This document shows, piece after piece, positions 8,255 to 13,480 of a stretch of DNA of 22,354 nt. The translations under genes were made by a program, and so were the position numbers. Under the pieces are notes generated by a model. It did not search any database, was not told where the DNA came from, and was given only the letters and a program-made list of their open reading frames with translations. The DNA lies in the IMG/VR virus record IMGVR_UViG_3300025646_000424, positions 1-22,354 of that record, one strand, 5' to 3'. The DNA is from a virus. Every line of letters begins with the position of its first letter. Position 1 is the first letter of the stretch.

Positions 8255-9478
8255 ATGTCAAAATACTACTTAACAGAAGCTTACGGTGAGCTATATAACC
8301 CAAGAAAAGCTGATGAGACATTCTATGAGAATCTAAGATTCGTAGATTATCTCATGCAAGAAGAGATTGAGGAAGTCATGGAATCTCTTCTCTGGGAATT
8401 TATGGATTATGGTAATAATCTTGATGAATCTTATCGTTTAATCGAAAATGCTTTTTCTGATGTAATTCTAGAAGAAGTGTTAAGTGAAGCCAGAATGAGT
8501 CCACAAAGAATGGCTCAAAGAGCTGCAGAAAGACAGCAAACACTAAAGCAAGTTGCTGGACAGAAAGCAACTCAAAGAAGAGAAGCTAGAAAGGCTGCCG
8601 TTGTTGGTGGTCTCAAAAAAGCTAAGGAAACCGTAGGTAAAGCAGCTTCTGGGGTTGGATCTGCTGCTATGGGAGCAGTTAGAGCTGGTAAGCAAGCTGC
8701 ATCTGGTGCATATGAGCGTGCTAAGGGACTTCCTGGTAAAGCTATGGCTGCTCTTAAAGGACTTGCTCGTAAAGGTGCAGCTGCAGCTATTAAATCAGGT
8801 AGATCAGCTGAAAGAGCAGGAAAAGAAGCAGAAAGAACTACAGTAACTACAACATCTACCTCTGGTGGTGGTCGCGGTGTAGCACCATCTACTGAAACTA
8901 CAGTACAAAAATCAGGTGGAGAAAAGCGTAGAGCAGTTGGTGGATTGCTACAAAGAGCTGGTAAGGCACTTGCTGGAGCACTTAAGTCTAAGCCATCTCG
9001 TATGACCAGAGGAGAATACGAAGAAAGAAAAGCTGGTAGAGCTGCTGCTGCCAGATCTGCAGTTGCAGATACTACATCATCTGCACCAAAACCAGAAGCT
9101 AAAAAGACTGAGCTTGGACTTAAAAAATTACAATCATCTGGTCAAAAGCCAGTATATAATCCAGCTGCTGCAAATCGCAGTGAAAGAAAAAGGACAGGTG
9201 GAGCACTTCCTCCTTCCACTCCTTTGACCCCTTGGAATAAGGGACCAGATAAGAGTGGAAAAGCCTCCACTGCTCCTACTACAGTTAAAGCAGAAAGAGC
9301 AAAACAAATTCGTTTAGCACGCACACAAAGAGAAGAATACGAACTCCTAGCACAATATATCCTAGAAGACTTCATCAATGAAGGTTATGCAAATAATTAT
9401 GAGGATGCACTTGAAATTCTAGAAAATCTTTCAGAAAATTCTATTATAGAACTTACTGAAATGTATCTAGAAGGCTGA
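8255..9478 (+). CDS. Long basic Ala-Lys-Gly-rich protein, probable internal virion protein
   Basis: The 407-residue product has an acidic helical N-terminal domain (about 1-78), a long basic low-complexity middle rich in Ala, Lys, Gly and Arg (about 80-350), and an acidic helical C-terminal domain (about 355-407, YELLAQYILEDFINEGYANNY). Two sites fit T4 prohead-protease cleavage: L6-T-E8/Ala9 at the very N-terminus and L76-S-E78/Ala79 at the junction with the basic middle. The layout parallels the 426-residue protein at the left end, whose junction site also reads L-x-E-A-R. The basic middle is histone-like in composition. It is expressed from a late promoter after a terminator. Head interior location and processing are inferred; no enzyme motif is seen. 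Confidence 0.85.
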   Translation: MSKYYLTEAYGELYNPRKADETFYENLRFVDYLMQEEIEEVMESLLWEFMDYGNNLDESYRLIENAFSDVILEEVLSEARMSPQRMAQRAAERQQTLKQVAGQKATQRREARKAAVVGGLKKAKETVGKAASGVGSAAMGAVRAGKQAASGAYERAKGLPGKAMAALKGLARKGAAAAIKSGRSAERAGKEAERTTVTTTSTSGGGRGVAPSTETTVQKSGGEKRRAVGGLLQRAGKALAGALKSKPSRMTRGEYEERKAGRAAAARSAVADTTSSAPKPEAKKTELGLKKLQSSGQKPVYNPAAANRSERKRTGGALPPSTPLTPWNKGPDKSGKASTAPTTVKAERAKQIRLARTQREEYELLAQYILEDFINEGYANNYEDALEILENLSENSIIELTEMYLEG

Positions 9479-9488
9479 TCGCCAAAAG

Positions 9489-9514
9489 AAAAGGGAGCCG
9501 AAGCTCCCTTTTTT
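9489..9514. terminator. Bidirectional terminator between converging genes
   Basis: AAAAGGGAGC/GCTCCCTTTT with the loop CGAA. The run of A on one side and T on the other lets it stop transcription from both strands. It separates the + strand virion-type gene from the minus-strand nuclease gene, whose stop codon touches it. Confidence 0.85.
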
Positions 9515-9929
9515 AGTCTTCTGATTTAATTACTATTCCGTAGATGTTATCTTTTTCAGAACTAAAGAATTTACCTTCTACATTAGTATTGTAATAATCT
9601 TCTCTTAAAATTACATCTCGTTTAAATTGTTCCATGGTTTCATAGAAACTCATGGATTTTTTGTGTGGACAAAGATATAATATTTCACGAAGGAATTTAT
9701 CTTTACCTAATAACTTCACATCTTCTATCAATTCATCACAAGAACCAAAGTAATCTCTCCAATTACTTTCTTTTTTCTTTCTTCTTCCTGTTTTTCTATC
9801 TTTTCTTCTTTCCCAAAAAGTTTTCTTTCCGATATATTTTTTTTGGTTTTCTAGATTGGTGATAAGATATACAAATCCTTCCATGCCATCTGGCACTTCA
9901 TCAATAACTTTTCCTTTTATGTTCCACAC
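9513..9929 (-). CDS. GIY-YIG-like endonuclease, probable homing nuclease
   Basis: This 138-residue protein is the only minus-strand gene. The N-terminal part has the two short motifs of the GIY-YIG fold: VYLITN (GIY position) and KKYIGKK (YIG position). A very basic stretch (WERRKDRKTGRRKKK) follows, then WRDYFGS and an acidic FYETMEQF helix that could hold the catalytic Glu. Small free-standing proteins of this kind are common selfish nucleases in T4-like and other large phages. Translation appears to start at GTG, just beside an outward-facing + strand promoter. Its orientation against all neighbours supports an inserted element. Cleavage target and activity are unknown. Confidence 0.75.
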   Translation of the reverse strand: MWNIKGKVIDEVPDGMEGFVYLITNLENQKKYIGKKTFWERRKDRKTGRRKKKESNWRDYFGSCDELIEDVKLLGKDKFLREILYLCPHKKSMSFYETMEQFKRDVILREDYYNTNVEGKFFSSEKDNIYGIVIKSED

Positions 9930-9958
9930 TTGACATTCTCACTATTATGTTTTATTAT
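9930..9958 (+). promoter_or_regulatory. Sigma-70-type early promoter
   Basis: TTGACA, 17-base spacer, TATTAT. It begins one base past the GTG of the minus-strand nuclease gene. Because transcription would start near 9965, the next gene must use the ATG at 9981 rather than the in-frame ATG inside the -10 box. Confidence 0.75.
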
Positions 9959-9980
9959 GATTTGGAATCAAAAAGTATTT

Positions 9981-10163
9981 ATGATCGACGATCAAGACCC
10001 AATGGAAAATCTAGTTCTCGATATTAGGGACTGGAGCATCGAAAGATTTTCCAAATTAACTAAGAAGAATCAATTTGAAAATGCAATCGCACTAGAAGAA
10101 GAATTTTCTGAGTGGCTATCTTCGGATTTGGATGGCGACATCGAGATCATGACGGTGAATTGA
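9981..10163 (+). CDS. Small acidic hypothetical protein
   Basis: A 60-residue protein beginning MIDDQDPMENLVLDIRDWSIERFSK and ending DGDIEIMTVN. It is acidic and helical with no Cys and no membrane segment. It is the only gene between two strong early promoters; the -35 of the second overlaps its stop codon. Size, acidity and an early promoter are typical of small phage host-takeover proteins, but I recognise no family. Start choice follows the promoter position. Confidence 0.65.
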   Translation: MIDDQDPMENLVLDIRDWSIERFSKLTKKNQFENAIALEEEFSEWLSSDLDGDIEIMTVN

Positions 10164-10188
10164 CAAATTCTAAATAATCACTTATAAT
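10160..10188 (+). promoter_or_regulatory. Perfect-consensus sigma-70 promoter
   Basis: TTGACA, 17-base spacer, TATAAT: both hexamers are exact. The stop codon TGA of the preceding gene lies inside the -35 hexamer. It would start transcription near 10195, giving a leader of about 120 bases to the lysozyme gene. Confidence 0.85.
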
Positions 10189-10194
10189 GTAAAA

Positions 10195-10316
10195 TCCCTA
10201 TTATGAGTAGGGTATTTATTATGAGATTTTGAGTGCGATTAGAGCCGTGGGTACTGCCCTCTGAGAAGAGGGAACTTCTCCTTTACCTATACGGATGTAG
10301 AGTTCAATTAAAATTA
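10195..10316 (+). promoter_or_regulatory. Structured leader of the lysozyme gene
   Basis: Between the promoter and the ATG lie several hairpins: CCCTA/TAGGG (10197-10213), CCCTCT/AGAGGG with the loop GAGA (10257-10272), and an overlapping alternative GAGAAG/CTTCTC (10263-10280) followed by CTTT. The last two cannot form together, which is the layout of a switch or attenuator. A GTG at 10233 opens an in-frame extension of the lysozyme frame through this region. I match no known riboswitch. The function is inferred from folding by eye only. Confidence 0.4.
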
Positions 10317-10979
10317 ATGCAATCTATCTTTACAGTAGCCATGTCTCTTGTGGCATCGGTTACAACCACTACGGCATCACTGCCATTCATCAACTATAAG
10401 ATGCAAGGGACACCGCCTCCTATTATAGGACAAGTGCCCTTTTCTATTATTAAGGAATTTGATCTTGTAGATGAAAAGAAGACAGCAATCCGAGAGGTTG
10501 CACCAAAGCCAAAAGAAATACGGCTAATTTGTAAAGGGTGTAATGAAAATGAGAATGCTACCCTGGCATTTTTCCAGGATCGTGGTATTAAAGACAGAAA
10601 CGCCCTTGCTACCATCATGGGCAATATTCGTCAGGAATCAACTTTTATTCCTAACATTTGTGAAGGTGGTAGTAGAACTGGATACCATAATTGCGGTCGT
10701 GGTTATGGGATTATCCAATGGACATCTGCCAATCGTTATTATGGATTGGGTGATTTTGCTAGGAAGTATGGTGGCAATCCATCAACACTTACTACTCAAC
10801 TTCGATATTTGACTAATGAAGTTCAGTGGCAGAAAATTGAGGATTTGATGAAAACCCCAGGTAAATCCATTAATAGTTATATGAACTATGCGTATAGTTG
10901 GATTGGTTGGGGACATCATGGTGCTCGTACTTCTTATGCACACGATTATGCTAATAGAATGATCACGGTGGAAGTTTGA
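10317..10979 (+). CDS. Phage lysozyme (tail-lysozyme-type domain) with N-terminal signal-like segment
   Basis: From this ATG the product is 220 residues. It opens with a hydrophobic, signal-like stretch (MQSIFTVAMSLVASVTTT), then a linker, then a lysozyme-like domain over about residues 75-185. The motifs NALATIMGNIRQES, GYGIIQWTSANR and LTTQLRYLTNEVQW fit the phage tail lysozyme (Phage_lysozyme2-type) family, with the Glu of RQES as likely catalytic acid. It would cleave peptidoglycan during lysis or entry. The signal-like N-terminus suggests export or membrane anchoring without needing a holin pore. A GTG at 10233 would add 28 residues, including Arg and Lys before the hydrophobic stretch, and is the alternative start. 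A hairpin terminator follows. Confidence 0.85.
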   Translation: MQSIFTVAMSLVASVTTTTASLPFINYKMQGTPPPIIGQVPFSIIKEFDLVDEKKTAIREVAPKPKEIRLICKGCNENENATLAFFQDRGIKDRNALATIMGNIRQESTFIPNICEGGSRTGYHNCGRGYGIIQWTSANRYYGLGDFARKYGGNPSTLTTQLRYLTNEVQWQKIEDLMKTPGKSINSYMNYAYSWIGWGHHGARTSYAHDYANRMITVEV

Positions 10980-10984
10980 TATAT

Positions 10985-11010
10985 AGAGGGAGTAATTCTA
11001 CTCCCTTTTC
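10985..11010 (+). terminator. Hairpin terminator after the lysozyme gene
   Basis: GGGAGTA/TACTCCC with the loop ATTC, followed by TTTTC. The short T-run makes it moderate. It lies directly against the next ATG, leaving that gene without a separate ribosome site, so some read-through or leaderless translation is implied. Confidence 0.7.
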
Positions 11011-11012
11011 TC

Positions 11013-11309
11013 ATGTCAATAGATAATCTTCCAGATTCAGAAAGAGATGTGATAGACATAATTGCTAAAGCAGGGTATTTGAAGGCATCTAATGATAAAT
11101 TGGAAGTGTCATTAGAATCATCAAATACAATTAATATTCAACCTAAAGGAAATATATTTGGTGCAAAGTTAAAAGTAGAAGAGAATGGTGATGTAACACC
11201 TACATTGACATTTGATACAAAAAAACTTCGTAATAAAGAAGAGAGAATCGATGTGGAAGGAACAGTAGATGCTGCTCTAAAAGATTTTTGGGGAAATCAA
11301 AATGTTTAA
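11013..11309 (+). CDS. Hypothetical soluble protein, 98 residues
   Basis: The product begins MSIDNLPDSERDVIDIIAKAGYLK and has a central beta-type region (LEVSLESSNTINIQPKGNIFG) that ends near DVTPTLTFDTKK. It is acidic, with no Cys and no membrane helix. The start has no ribosome site: the base just upstream belongs to a terminator-like hairpin tail. It overlaps the next, membrane-anchored gene by 8 bases, so the two are probably coupled. Its position between a lysozyme and a membrane protein could mean a lysis role, but nothing in the sequence proves that. Confidence 0.65.
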   Translation: MSIDNLPDSERDVIDIIAKAGYLKASNDKLEVSLESSNTINIQPKGNIFGAKLKVEENGDVTPTLTFDTKKLRNKEERIDVEGTVDAALKDFWGNQNV

Positions 11310-11742
11310 AATCTTTGAAGTCAAAGAAGGAAAATTAAAAGTTTTACCGTCAATACGAATAAAAAATATTAAAGGATTTTTTATTGGTTCTATAGTTATT
11401 GTAATAATTGCTTCTCTATCTGGTTGGATGAATATTAATGAAAAAGATCTGTGGAAGATATATCATCTTTTGATTGAAAGATTAAATTTAACTCAGGAAA
11501 TACCAGAAATAATTGACAATCAAAAGAGAATAGATGCAAAAGTAGAACTTGAAGTCGATTCAGCATTGACAAAAGTTACTCCAGAGTATGATAGAATCAT
11601 AGAAGAGGCAGATAAAAAATATAAACCAATATACAGCGAATTTGACATAGATGAATCCGTATGTTATACTGACGAATGTAAATCACTTGGTGGAGAAATC
11701 AGGTTATGTGCACCATGGGTTGACAACTGCACGAAACAGTGA
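11302..11742 (+). CDS. Single-pass membrane protein next to the lysozyme
   Basis: This 146-residue protein has one hydrophobic helix at about residues 26-44 (FFIGSIVIVIIASLSGWM) preceded by a basic cytoplasmic stretch. A long acidic, helical outer domain follows. The last 30 residues hold four Cys (CYTDEC and two more near the end), consistent with disulfides outside the membrane. The topology (N-in, one helix, periplasmic helical domain) resembles an inner-membrane spanin, and it lies two genes after a lysozyme. No spanin partner was found, so this remains a guess. An early promoter for the tRNA region lies inside its 3-prime end. Confidence 0.65.
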   Translation: MFKIFEVKEGKLKVLPSIRIKNIKGFFIGSIVIVIIASLSGWMNINEKDLWKIYHLLIERLNLTQEIPEIIDNQKRIDAKVELEVDSALTKVTPEYDRIIEEADKKYKPIYSEFDIDESVCYTDECKSLGGEIRLCAPWVDNCTKQ

Positions 11743-11748
11743 TATATT
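11720..11748 (+). promoter_or_regulatory. Sigma-70-type promoter for tRNA-Leu
   Basis: TTGACA, 17-base spacer, TATATT. The -35 lies inside the end of the preceding gene. The -10 ends eight bases before the first base of tRNA-Leu, so transcription would begin almost at the mature 5-prime end. Confidence 0.7.
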
Positions 11749-11756
11749 TGATACAT

Positions 11757-11838
11757 CCTCGTTTGGCGTAATCGGTAGCCGCAGCGGTCTCAAAAACCGC
11801 TTCCGAAAGGAGTCCCAGTTCGAGTCTGGGAACGAGGA
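11757..11838 (+). tRNA. tRNA-Leu (CAA)
   Basis: Class II cloverleaf: acceptor CCTCGTT/AACGAGG, anticodon stem GCGGT/ACCGC around CTCAAAA (anticodon CAA, codon TTG), variable arm TCC/GGA, T arm CCAG-TTCGAGT-CTGG. The discriminator is A and CCA is not encoded. Another promoter starts two bases after its end. Confidence 0.93.
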
Positions 11839-11839
11839 C

Positions 11840-11868
11840 TTGACAATTTTGACTTTATGTCTTATGAT
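11840..11868 (+). promoter_or_regulatory. Sigma-70-type promoter for tRNA-Tyr
   Basis: TTGACA, 17-base spacer, TATGAT, within an inverted repeat GACAAT-N19-ATTGTC (11842-11872). The -10 ends eight bases before tRNA-Tyr. Confidence 0.8.
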
Positions 11869-11876
11869 TGTCTTAT

Positions 11877-11959
11877 GGGTAGGTGTCCGAGTGGTTGAAG
11901 GAGGGGGACTGTAAATCCCTTGGTTCTGTCCATCGTTGGTTCAAATCCAACTCTGCCCA
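11877..11959 (+). tRNA. tRNA-Tyr (GTA)
   Basis: Class II cloverleaf: acceptor GGGTAGG/TCTGCCC (two wobble pairs), anticodon stem GGGGA/TCCCT around CTGTAAA (anticodon GTA), a 14-base variable arm, T arm GTTGG-TTCAAAT-CCAAC. CCA is not encoded. It is followed one base later by an unusual cloverleaf-like element. Confidence 0.93.
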
Positions 11960-11960
11960 T

Positions 11961-12040
11961 TGCCGTGGTTCAGAACCTATGATAAAATCCAGTGGGGCGT
12001 TTATCAAATGGTTTTGATTTAGATTCACGACCACACGGCA
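11961..12040 (+). ncRNA. Cloverleaf-like folded element, not a standard tRNA
   Basis: An 80-base element is closed by a perfect 7-pair stem TGCCGTG/CACGGCA (eight pairs if the flanking T/A is counted). Inside are three arms. A tight GGTT-CAG-AACC hairpin shares one G with the outer stem. A 7-pair hairpin TGATAAA/TTTATCA has a 13-base loop. A 5-pair arm TGGTT/GACCA has a 15-base loop. Size, end-closing stem and three arms copy a tRNA, but the loops do not fit: there is no 7-base anticodon loop and no TTCRANY T-loop. It lies between tRNA-Tyr and the next promoter and would be co-transcribed with tRNA-Tyr. It could be a decayed tRNA or a separate stable RNA, comparable in position to T4 RNAs C and D. 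Confidence 0.45.
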
Positions 12041-12046
12041 ACCCAC

Positions 12047-12075
12047 TTGACAATCAAATCCTTAACTGGTATGAT
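12047..12075 (+). promoter_or_regulatory. Sigma-70-type promoter ahead of a folded RNA and tRNA-Arg
   Basis: TTGACA, 17-base spacer, TATGAT, again inside GACAAT-N19-ATTGTC (12049-12079). Transcription would start near 12082, about 80 bases before tRNA-Arg. Confidence 0.8.
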
Positions 12076-12081
12076 TGTCCC

Positions 12082-12160
12082 ATGAGCAGCGGAGGTCCAC
12101 ACTTCGTATAAGTCTCACCCCTCCCATGCCTCTCGTAGAAGCACAAACAGGGAGGGCTCT
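12082..12160 (+). ncRNA. Candidate small RNA with two competing folds
   Basis: This segment separates its promoter from tRNA-Arg by about 80 bases, whereas the neighbouring tRNA promoters sit 8-14 bases from their tRNAs. CCCCTCCC (12118-12125) can pair with either GGAGG (12091-12095, enclosing an ACTT/AAGT hairpin) or GGGAGGG (12150-12156, enclosing a GC-c-TCT hairpin). GAGC at the start can also pair with GCTC at the end. No reading frame or T-loop is present. It may be an independent small RNA released when tRNA-Arg is processed, or a leader. Seen by eye only. Confidence 0.4.
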
Positions 12161-12161
12161 T

Positions 12162-12235
<74 letters not shown>

Positions 12236-12238
12236 CTT

Positions 12239-12306
12239 GGAGTTAATCTCCATATATAAAAGTGATAGAGGGTAAGTCCCTGTTATATCCTTATGAGGTA
12301 TATCAC
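12239..12306 (+). other. Hairpin cluster between tRNA-Arg and the next gene
   Basis: A GGAG/CTCC hairpin (loop TTAAT) starts three bases after tRNA-Arg and may mark the 3-prime processing point. It is followed by AGGG/CCCT (12269-12281) and ATATCCT/AGG-T-ATAT (12285-12303), with GTG/CAC able to bracket both. It has no T-tract and no reading frame. This could be the folded leader of the 63-residue gene at 12347. Confidence 0.35.
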
Positions 12307-12346
12307 ACTTACTCCATCTCATTTGAATATTGTATTTTCTTAAATC

Positions 12347-12538
12347 ATGGCAAAAAACAAAACAATCAACACTTCTTATGATCTTGGTTATTCTGCCAGG
12401 AATGAAAATCATGATACAATTCGTGATATTCGAATTAATTTTGAAAATCCTGATGATGAATTTCTTATGGATAATTTGAACACTTGGCTTCGAGCAATTG
12501 GTGTTGGTCTAGAAGTTGTAGAGAAGAAAGTTGTTTGA
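12347..12538 (+). CDS. Small hypothetical protein, 63 residues
   Basis: The product begins MAKNKTINTSYDLGYSARNENHDTI and ends WLRAIGVGLEVVEKKVV. The pattern is a charged N-terminus followed by an amphipathic region (FENPDDEFLMDNLNTWLRAIG). Small proteins of this type sit among the tRNAs of T4-like cyanophages, but I know no function for it. It is preceded by a folded leader and followed six bases later by a tRNA-like RNA. No clear promoter or strong ribosome site lies just upstream, so it probably depends on the promoter at 12047. Confidence 0.65.
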   Translation: MAKNKTINTSYDLGYSARNENHDTIRDIRINFENPDDEFLMDNLNTWLRAIGVGLEVVEKKVV

Positions 12539-12543
12539 TTTGT

Positions 12544-12665
12544 ATAGTCCCAGCGACACCGTTGGTAACGGCTATGCAGTGGTGGTGCCACGCGGTCCAG
12601 AAGGAGATTAATCTCTGAGGTAGGTGTATCAAAACTTAAGGTTCGAATCCTTATGCTGGGACTAT
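12544..12665 (+). ncRNA. tRNA-like RNA with an 11-pair closing stem and oversized middle
   Basis: ATAGTCCCAGC (12544-12554) pairs perfectly with GCTGGGACTAT (12655-12665). Just inside lies a good T arm, TAAGG-TTCGAAT-CCTTA (12637-12653), placed as in a tRNA with acceptor CCCAGCG/TGCTGGG and discriminator A (12549-12661). A D-arm-like CCG-TTGGTAA-CGG follows the 5-prime acceptor. The middle is about 65 bases instead of 22-35 and holds GTGG/CCAC and GAGA/TCTC hairpins; no 5-7-5 anticodon arm was found by eye. It could be a tRNA with a small insertion, a decayed tRNA, or a stable RNA using a tRNA end for processing. Confidence 0.5.
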
Positions 12666-12684
12666 TAAATGATTTTATTAATAC

Positions 12685-12713
12685 TTGACAATTAAACTTA
12701 AATAGTTTATAAT
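12685..12713 (+). promoter_or_regulatory. Perfect-consensus promoter for tRNA-Gly and tRNA-Asn
   Basis: TTGACA, 17-base spacer, TATAAT, inside the third copy of GACAAT-N19-ATTGTC (12687-12717). The -10 ends ten bases before tRNA-Gly. Confidence 0.85.
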
Positions 12714-12723
12714 TGTCTCATAT

Positions 12724-12795
12724 GCGGAGTTAGTTCAGCGGTAGAACGCTATCCTTCCAAGTTAGATGTCGTCGGTTCGATTCCGATACTCCGCT
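12724..12795 (+). tRNA. tRNA-Gly (TCC)
   Basis: Perfect acceptor GCGGAGT/ACTCCGC, D arm GTTC/GAAC, anticodon loop CTTCCAA (anticodon TCC, codon GGA), T arm GTCGG-TTCGATT-CCGAT, discriminator T. The anticodon stem CTATC/GTTAG has one T-T mismatch. A GAACC-TTTT-GGTTC hairpin (12798-12811) follows directly. Confidence 0.93.
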
Positions 12796-12815
12796 CTGAA
12801 CCTTTTGGTTCTTAT

Positions 12816-12887
12816 TCCACAATAGCTCAGCGGTAGAGTCGGTGACTGTTAATCACTTGGTCCCTGGTTCGAATCCAGGTTGTGGAG
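12816..12887 (+). tRNA. tRNA-Asn (GTT)
   Basis: Acceptor TCCACAA/TTGTGGA, D arm GCTC/GAGT, anticodon stem GGTGA/TCACT around CTGTTAA (anticodon GTT, codons AAC and AAT), T arm CCTGG-TTCGAAT-CCAGG, discriminator G. A perfect GTTGGTA/TACCAAC hairpin (12887-12905) begins at its last base. Confidence 0.95.
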
Positions 12888-12958
12888 TTGGTATTAATTA
12901 CCAACTTCTACTACGGGTATCTTCCGTAGCGTCGTAAGGGAAGGGCACCGTTCTTCCC
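12887..12958 (+). other. Three consecutive hairpins after tRNA-Asn
   Basis: GTTGGTA/TACCAAC (loop TTAAT), CTACGG/CCGTAG with a 7-base loop (12911-12929), and GGGAAG/CTTCCC with a 9-base loop (12938-12958). None is followed by a T-tract, so they are not ordinary terminators. The middle hairpin has anticodon-arm dimensions. With the tRNA-like piece that follows they may form one folded RNA. Confidence 0.4.
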
Positions 12959-12960
12959 AC

Positions 12961-13032
12961 CCTCTGGTAGTCTATTGGTAAGGACAGGCGGACAACGCAC
13001 TTGGAAACTAGGTTCGATTCCTAGACAGAGAC
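12961..13032 (+). pseudogene. Degenerate tRNA
   Basis: This 72-base stretch has the length of its tRNA-Gly and tRNA-Asn neighbours. It keeps a D arm (GTCT/GGAC, loop ATTGGTAA) and an exact T arm (CTAGG-TTCGATT-CCTAG). The acceptor pairs only over its five central bases (CTCTG/CAGAG), with mismatches at both ends. The anticodon region does not form a 5-pair stem and lacks T33, so no anticodon can be read. It is most simply a decaying tRNA. An alternative is a tRNA-like module serving as the end of a longer RNA that starts at the hairpins upstream. Confidence 0.55.
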
Positions 13033-13045
13033 ATAAGTATTTCAT

Positions 13046-13072
13046 AACTCACCTTGCAAAAGGTGAGTTTTT
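13046..13072 (+). terminator. Rho-independent terminator
   Basis: Ten-pair stem AACTCACCTT/AAGGTGAGTT with a GCAA tetraloop, then TTTC. It closes the tRNA-Gly/Asn transcript and is followed five bases later by a late promoter. Confidence 0.85.
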
Positions 13073-13076
13073 CTTG

Positions 13077-13084
13077 TATAAATA
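13077..13084 (+). promoter_or_regulatory. T4-type late promoter (TATAAATA)
   Basis: Exact T4 late octamer, directly after a terminator and 30 bases before the zinc ribbon gene. Confidence 0.65.
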
Positions 13085-13114
13085 ATAAGATCTAAAAATA
13101 CATCATGAGAAAAA

Positions 13115-13366
13115 ATGTTAAAGATAAGATGCAAAGAGTGTAATACTGAAGTTTCTGCACATCCTGGACAATCCAAATCATGTGGATGTCCAAATATGGC
13201 TACAATCAAGGGAGATAAAATATCTGCACTAGATTTGTCTAAGATAGTTATGTTGAATTCTTATATTCAAAAGGAATCTAACAGAGTTTTGACAAATGAG
13301 GATATTATGTGGCAAGAGGCAAGACGCCAAAGAAAAGTTCGTAAACTGGATTTCGAGATCAAATGA
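13115..13366 (+). CDS. Small zinc ribbon protein
   Basis: The 83-residue product starts MLKIRCKECNTEVSAHPG and has Cys6, Cys9 (CKEC) and two further Cys in SKSCGCPN, a four-Cys zinc ribbon within the first 27 residues. The remainder is helical and charged, ending RRQRKVRKLDFEIK. Zinc ribbons this small usually bind nucleic acid or another protein; no catalytic domain is attached. Its late promoter argues for a role late in infection. A short overlapping frame from 13105 stops after 12 codons and is not favoured. tRNA-Ser begins nine bases after its stop. Confidence 0.75.
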   Translation: MLKIRCKECNTEVSAHPGQSKSCGCPNMATIKGDKISALDLSKIVMLNSYIQKESNRVLTNEDIMWQEARRQRKVRKLDFEIK

Positions 13367-13375
13367 TCTATGGTT

Positions 13376-13458
13376 GGAAGATAGCACTGATGGTCGGTAA
13401 ATCGTCTTGAAAACGATGCCAGGGTAAAAACCTGATAGTTCGATTCTATTATCTTCCG
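13376..13458 (+). tRNA. tRNA-Ser (TGA)
   Basis: Class II: acceptor GGAAGAT/ATCTTCC, anticodon stem ATCGT/ACGAT around CTTGAAA (anticodon TGA, codon TCA), long variable arm CAGG/CCTG, T arm GATAG-TTCGATT-CTATT, discriminator G. It has no early promoter of its own and is probably read from the late promoter before the zinc ribbon gene. Confidence 0.94.
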
Positions 13459-13460
13459 TT

Positions 13461-13468
13461 TATAAATA
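13461..13468 (+). promoter_or_regulatory. T4-type late promoter (TATAAATA)
   Basis: Exact late octamer, three bases after tRNA-Ser and only 12 bases before the metalloprotease ATG. By T4 spacing the mRNA would have a leader of only a few bases and no ribosome site. Confidence 0.65.
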
Positions 13469-13480
13469 CATAAAAAACTC

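Noticed and set aside
9930-9980. Longer N-terminus for the 60-residue gene, from TTG at 9930 or ATG at 9957
   Set aside because: The TTG is the -35 box and the ATG overlaps the -10 box of a strong promoter, so neither would be transcribed from it.
10205-10222. Late-promoter-like AATAAATA on the minus strand
   Set aside because: It faces the minus-strand nuclease from almost 300 bases away across a forward gene; chance occurrence in AT-rich DNA is likely.
10233-10316. GTG start extending the lysozyme by 28 residues, and a possible tRNA in the same stretch
   Set aside because: The extension reads through strong hairpins and lacks a ribosome site; I kept it only as an alternative. No cloverleaf with a T-loop could be drawn.
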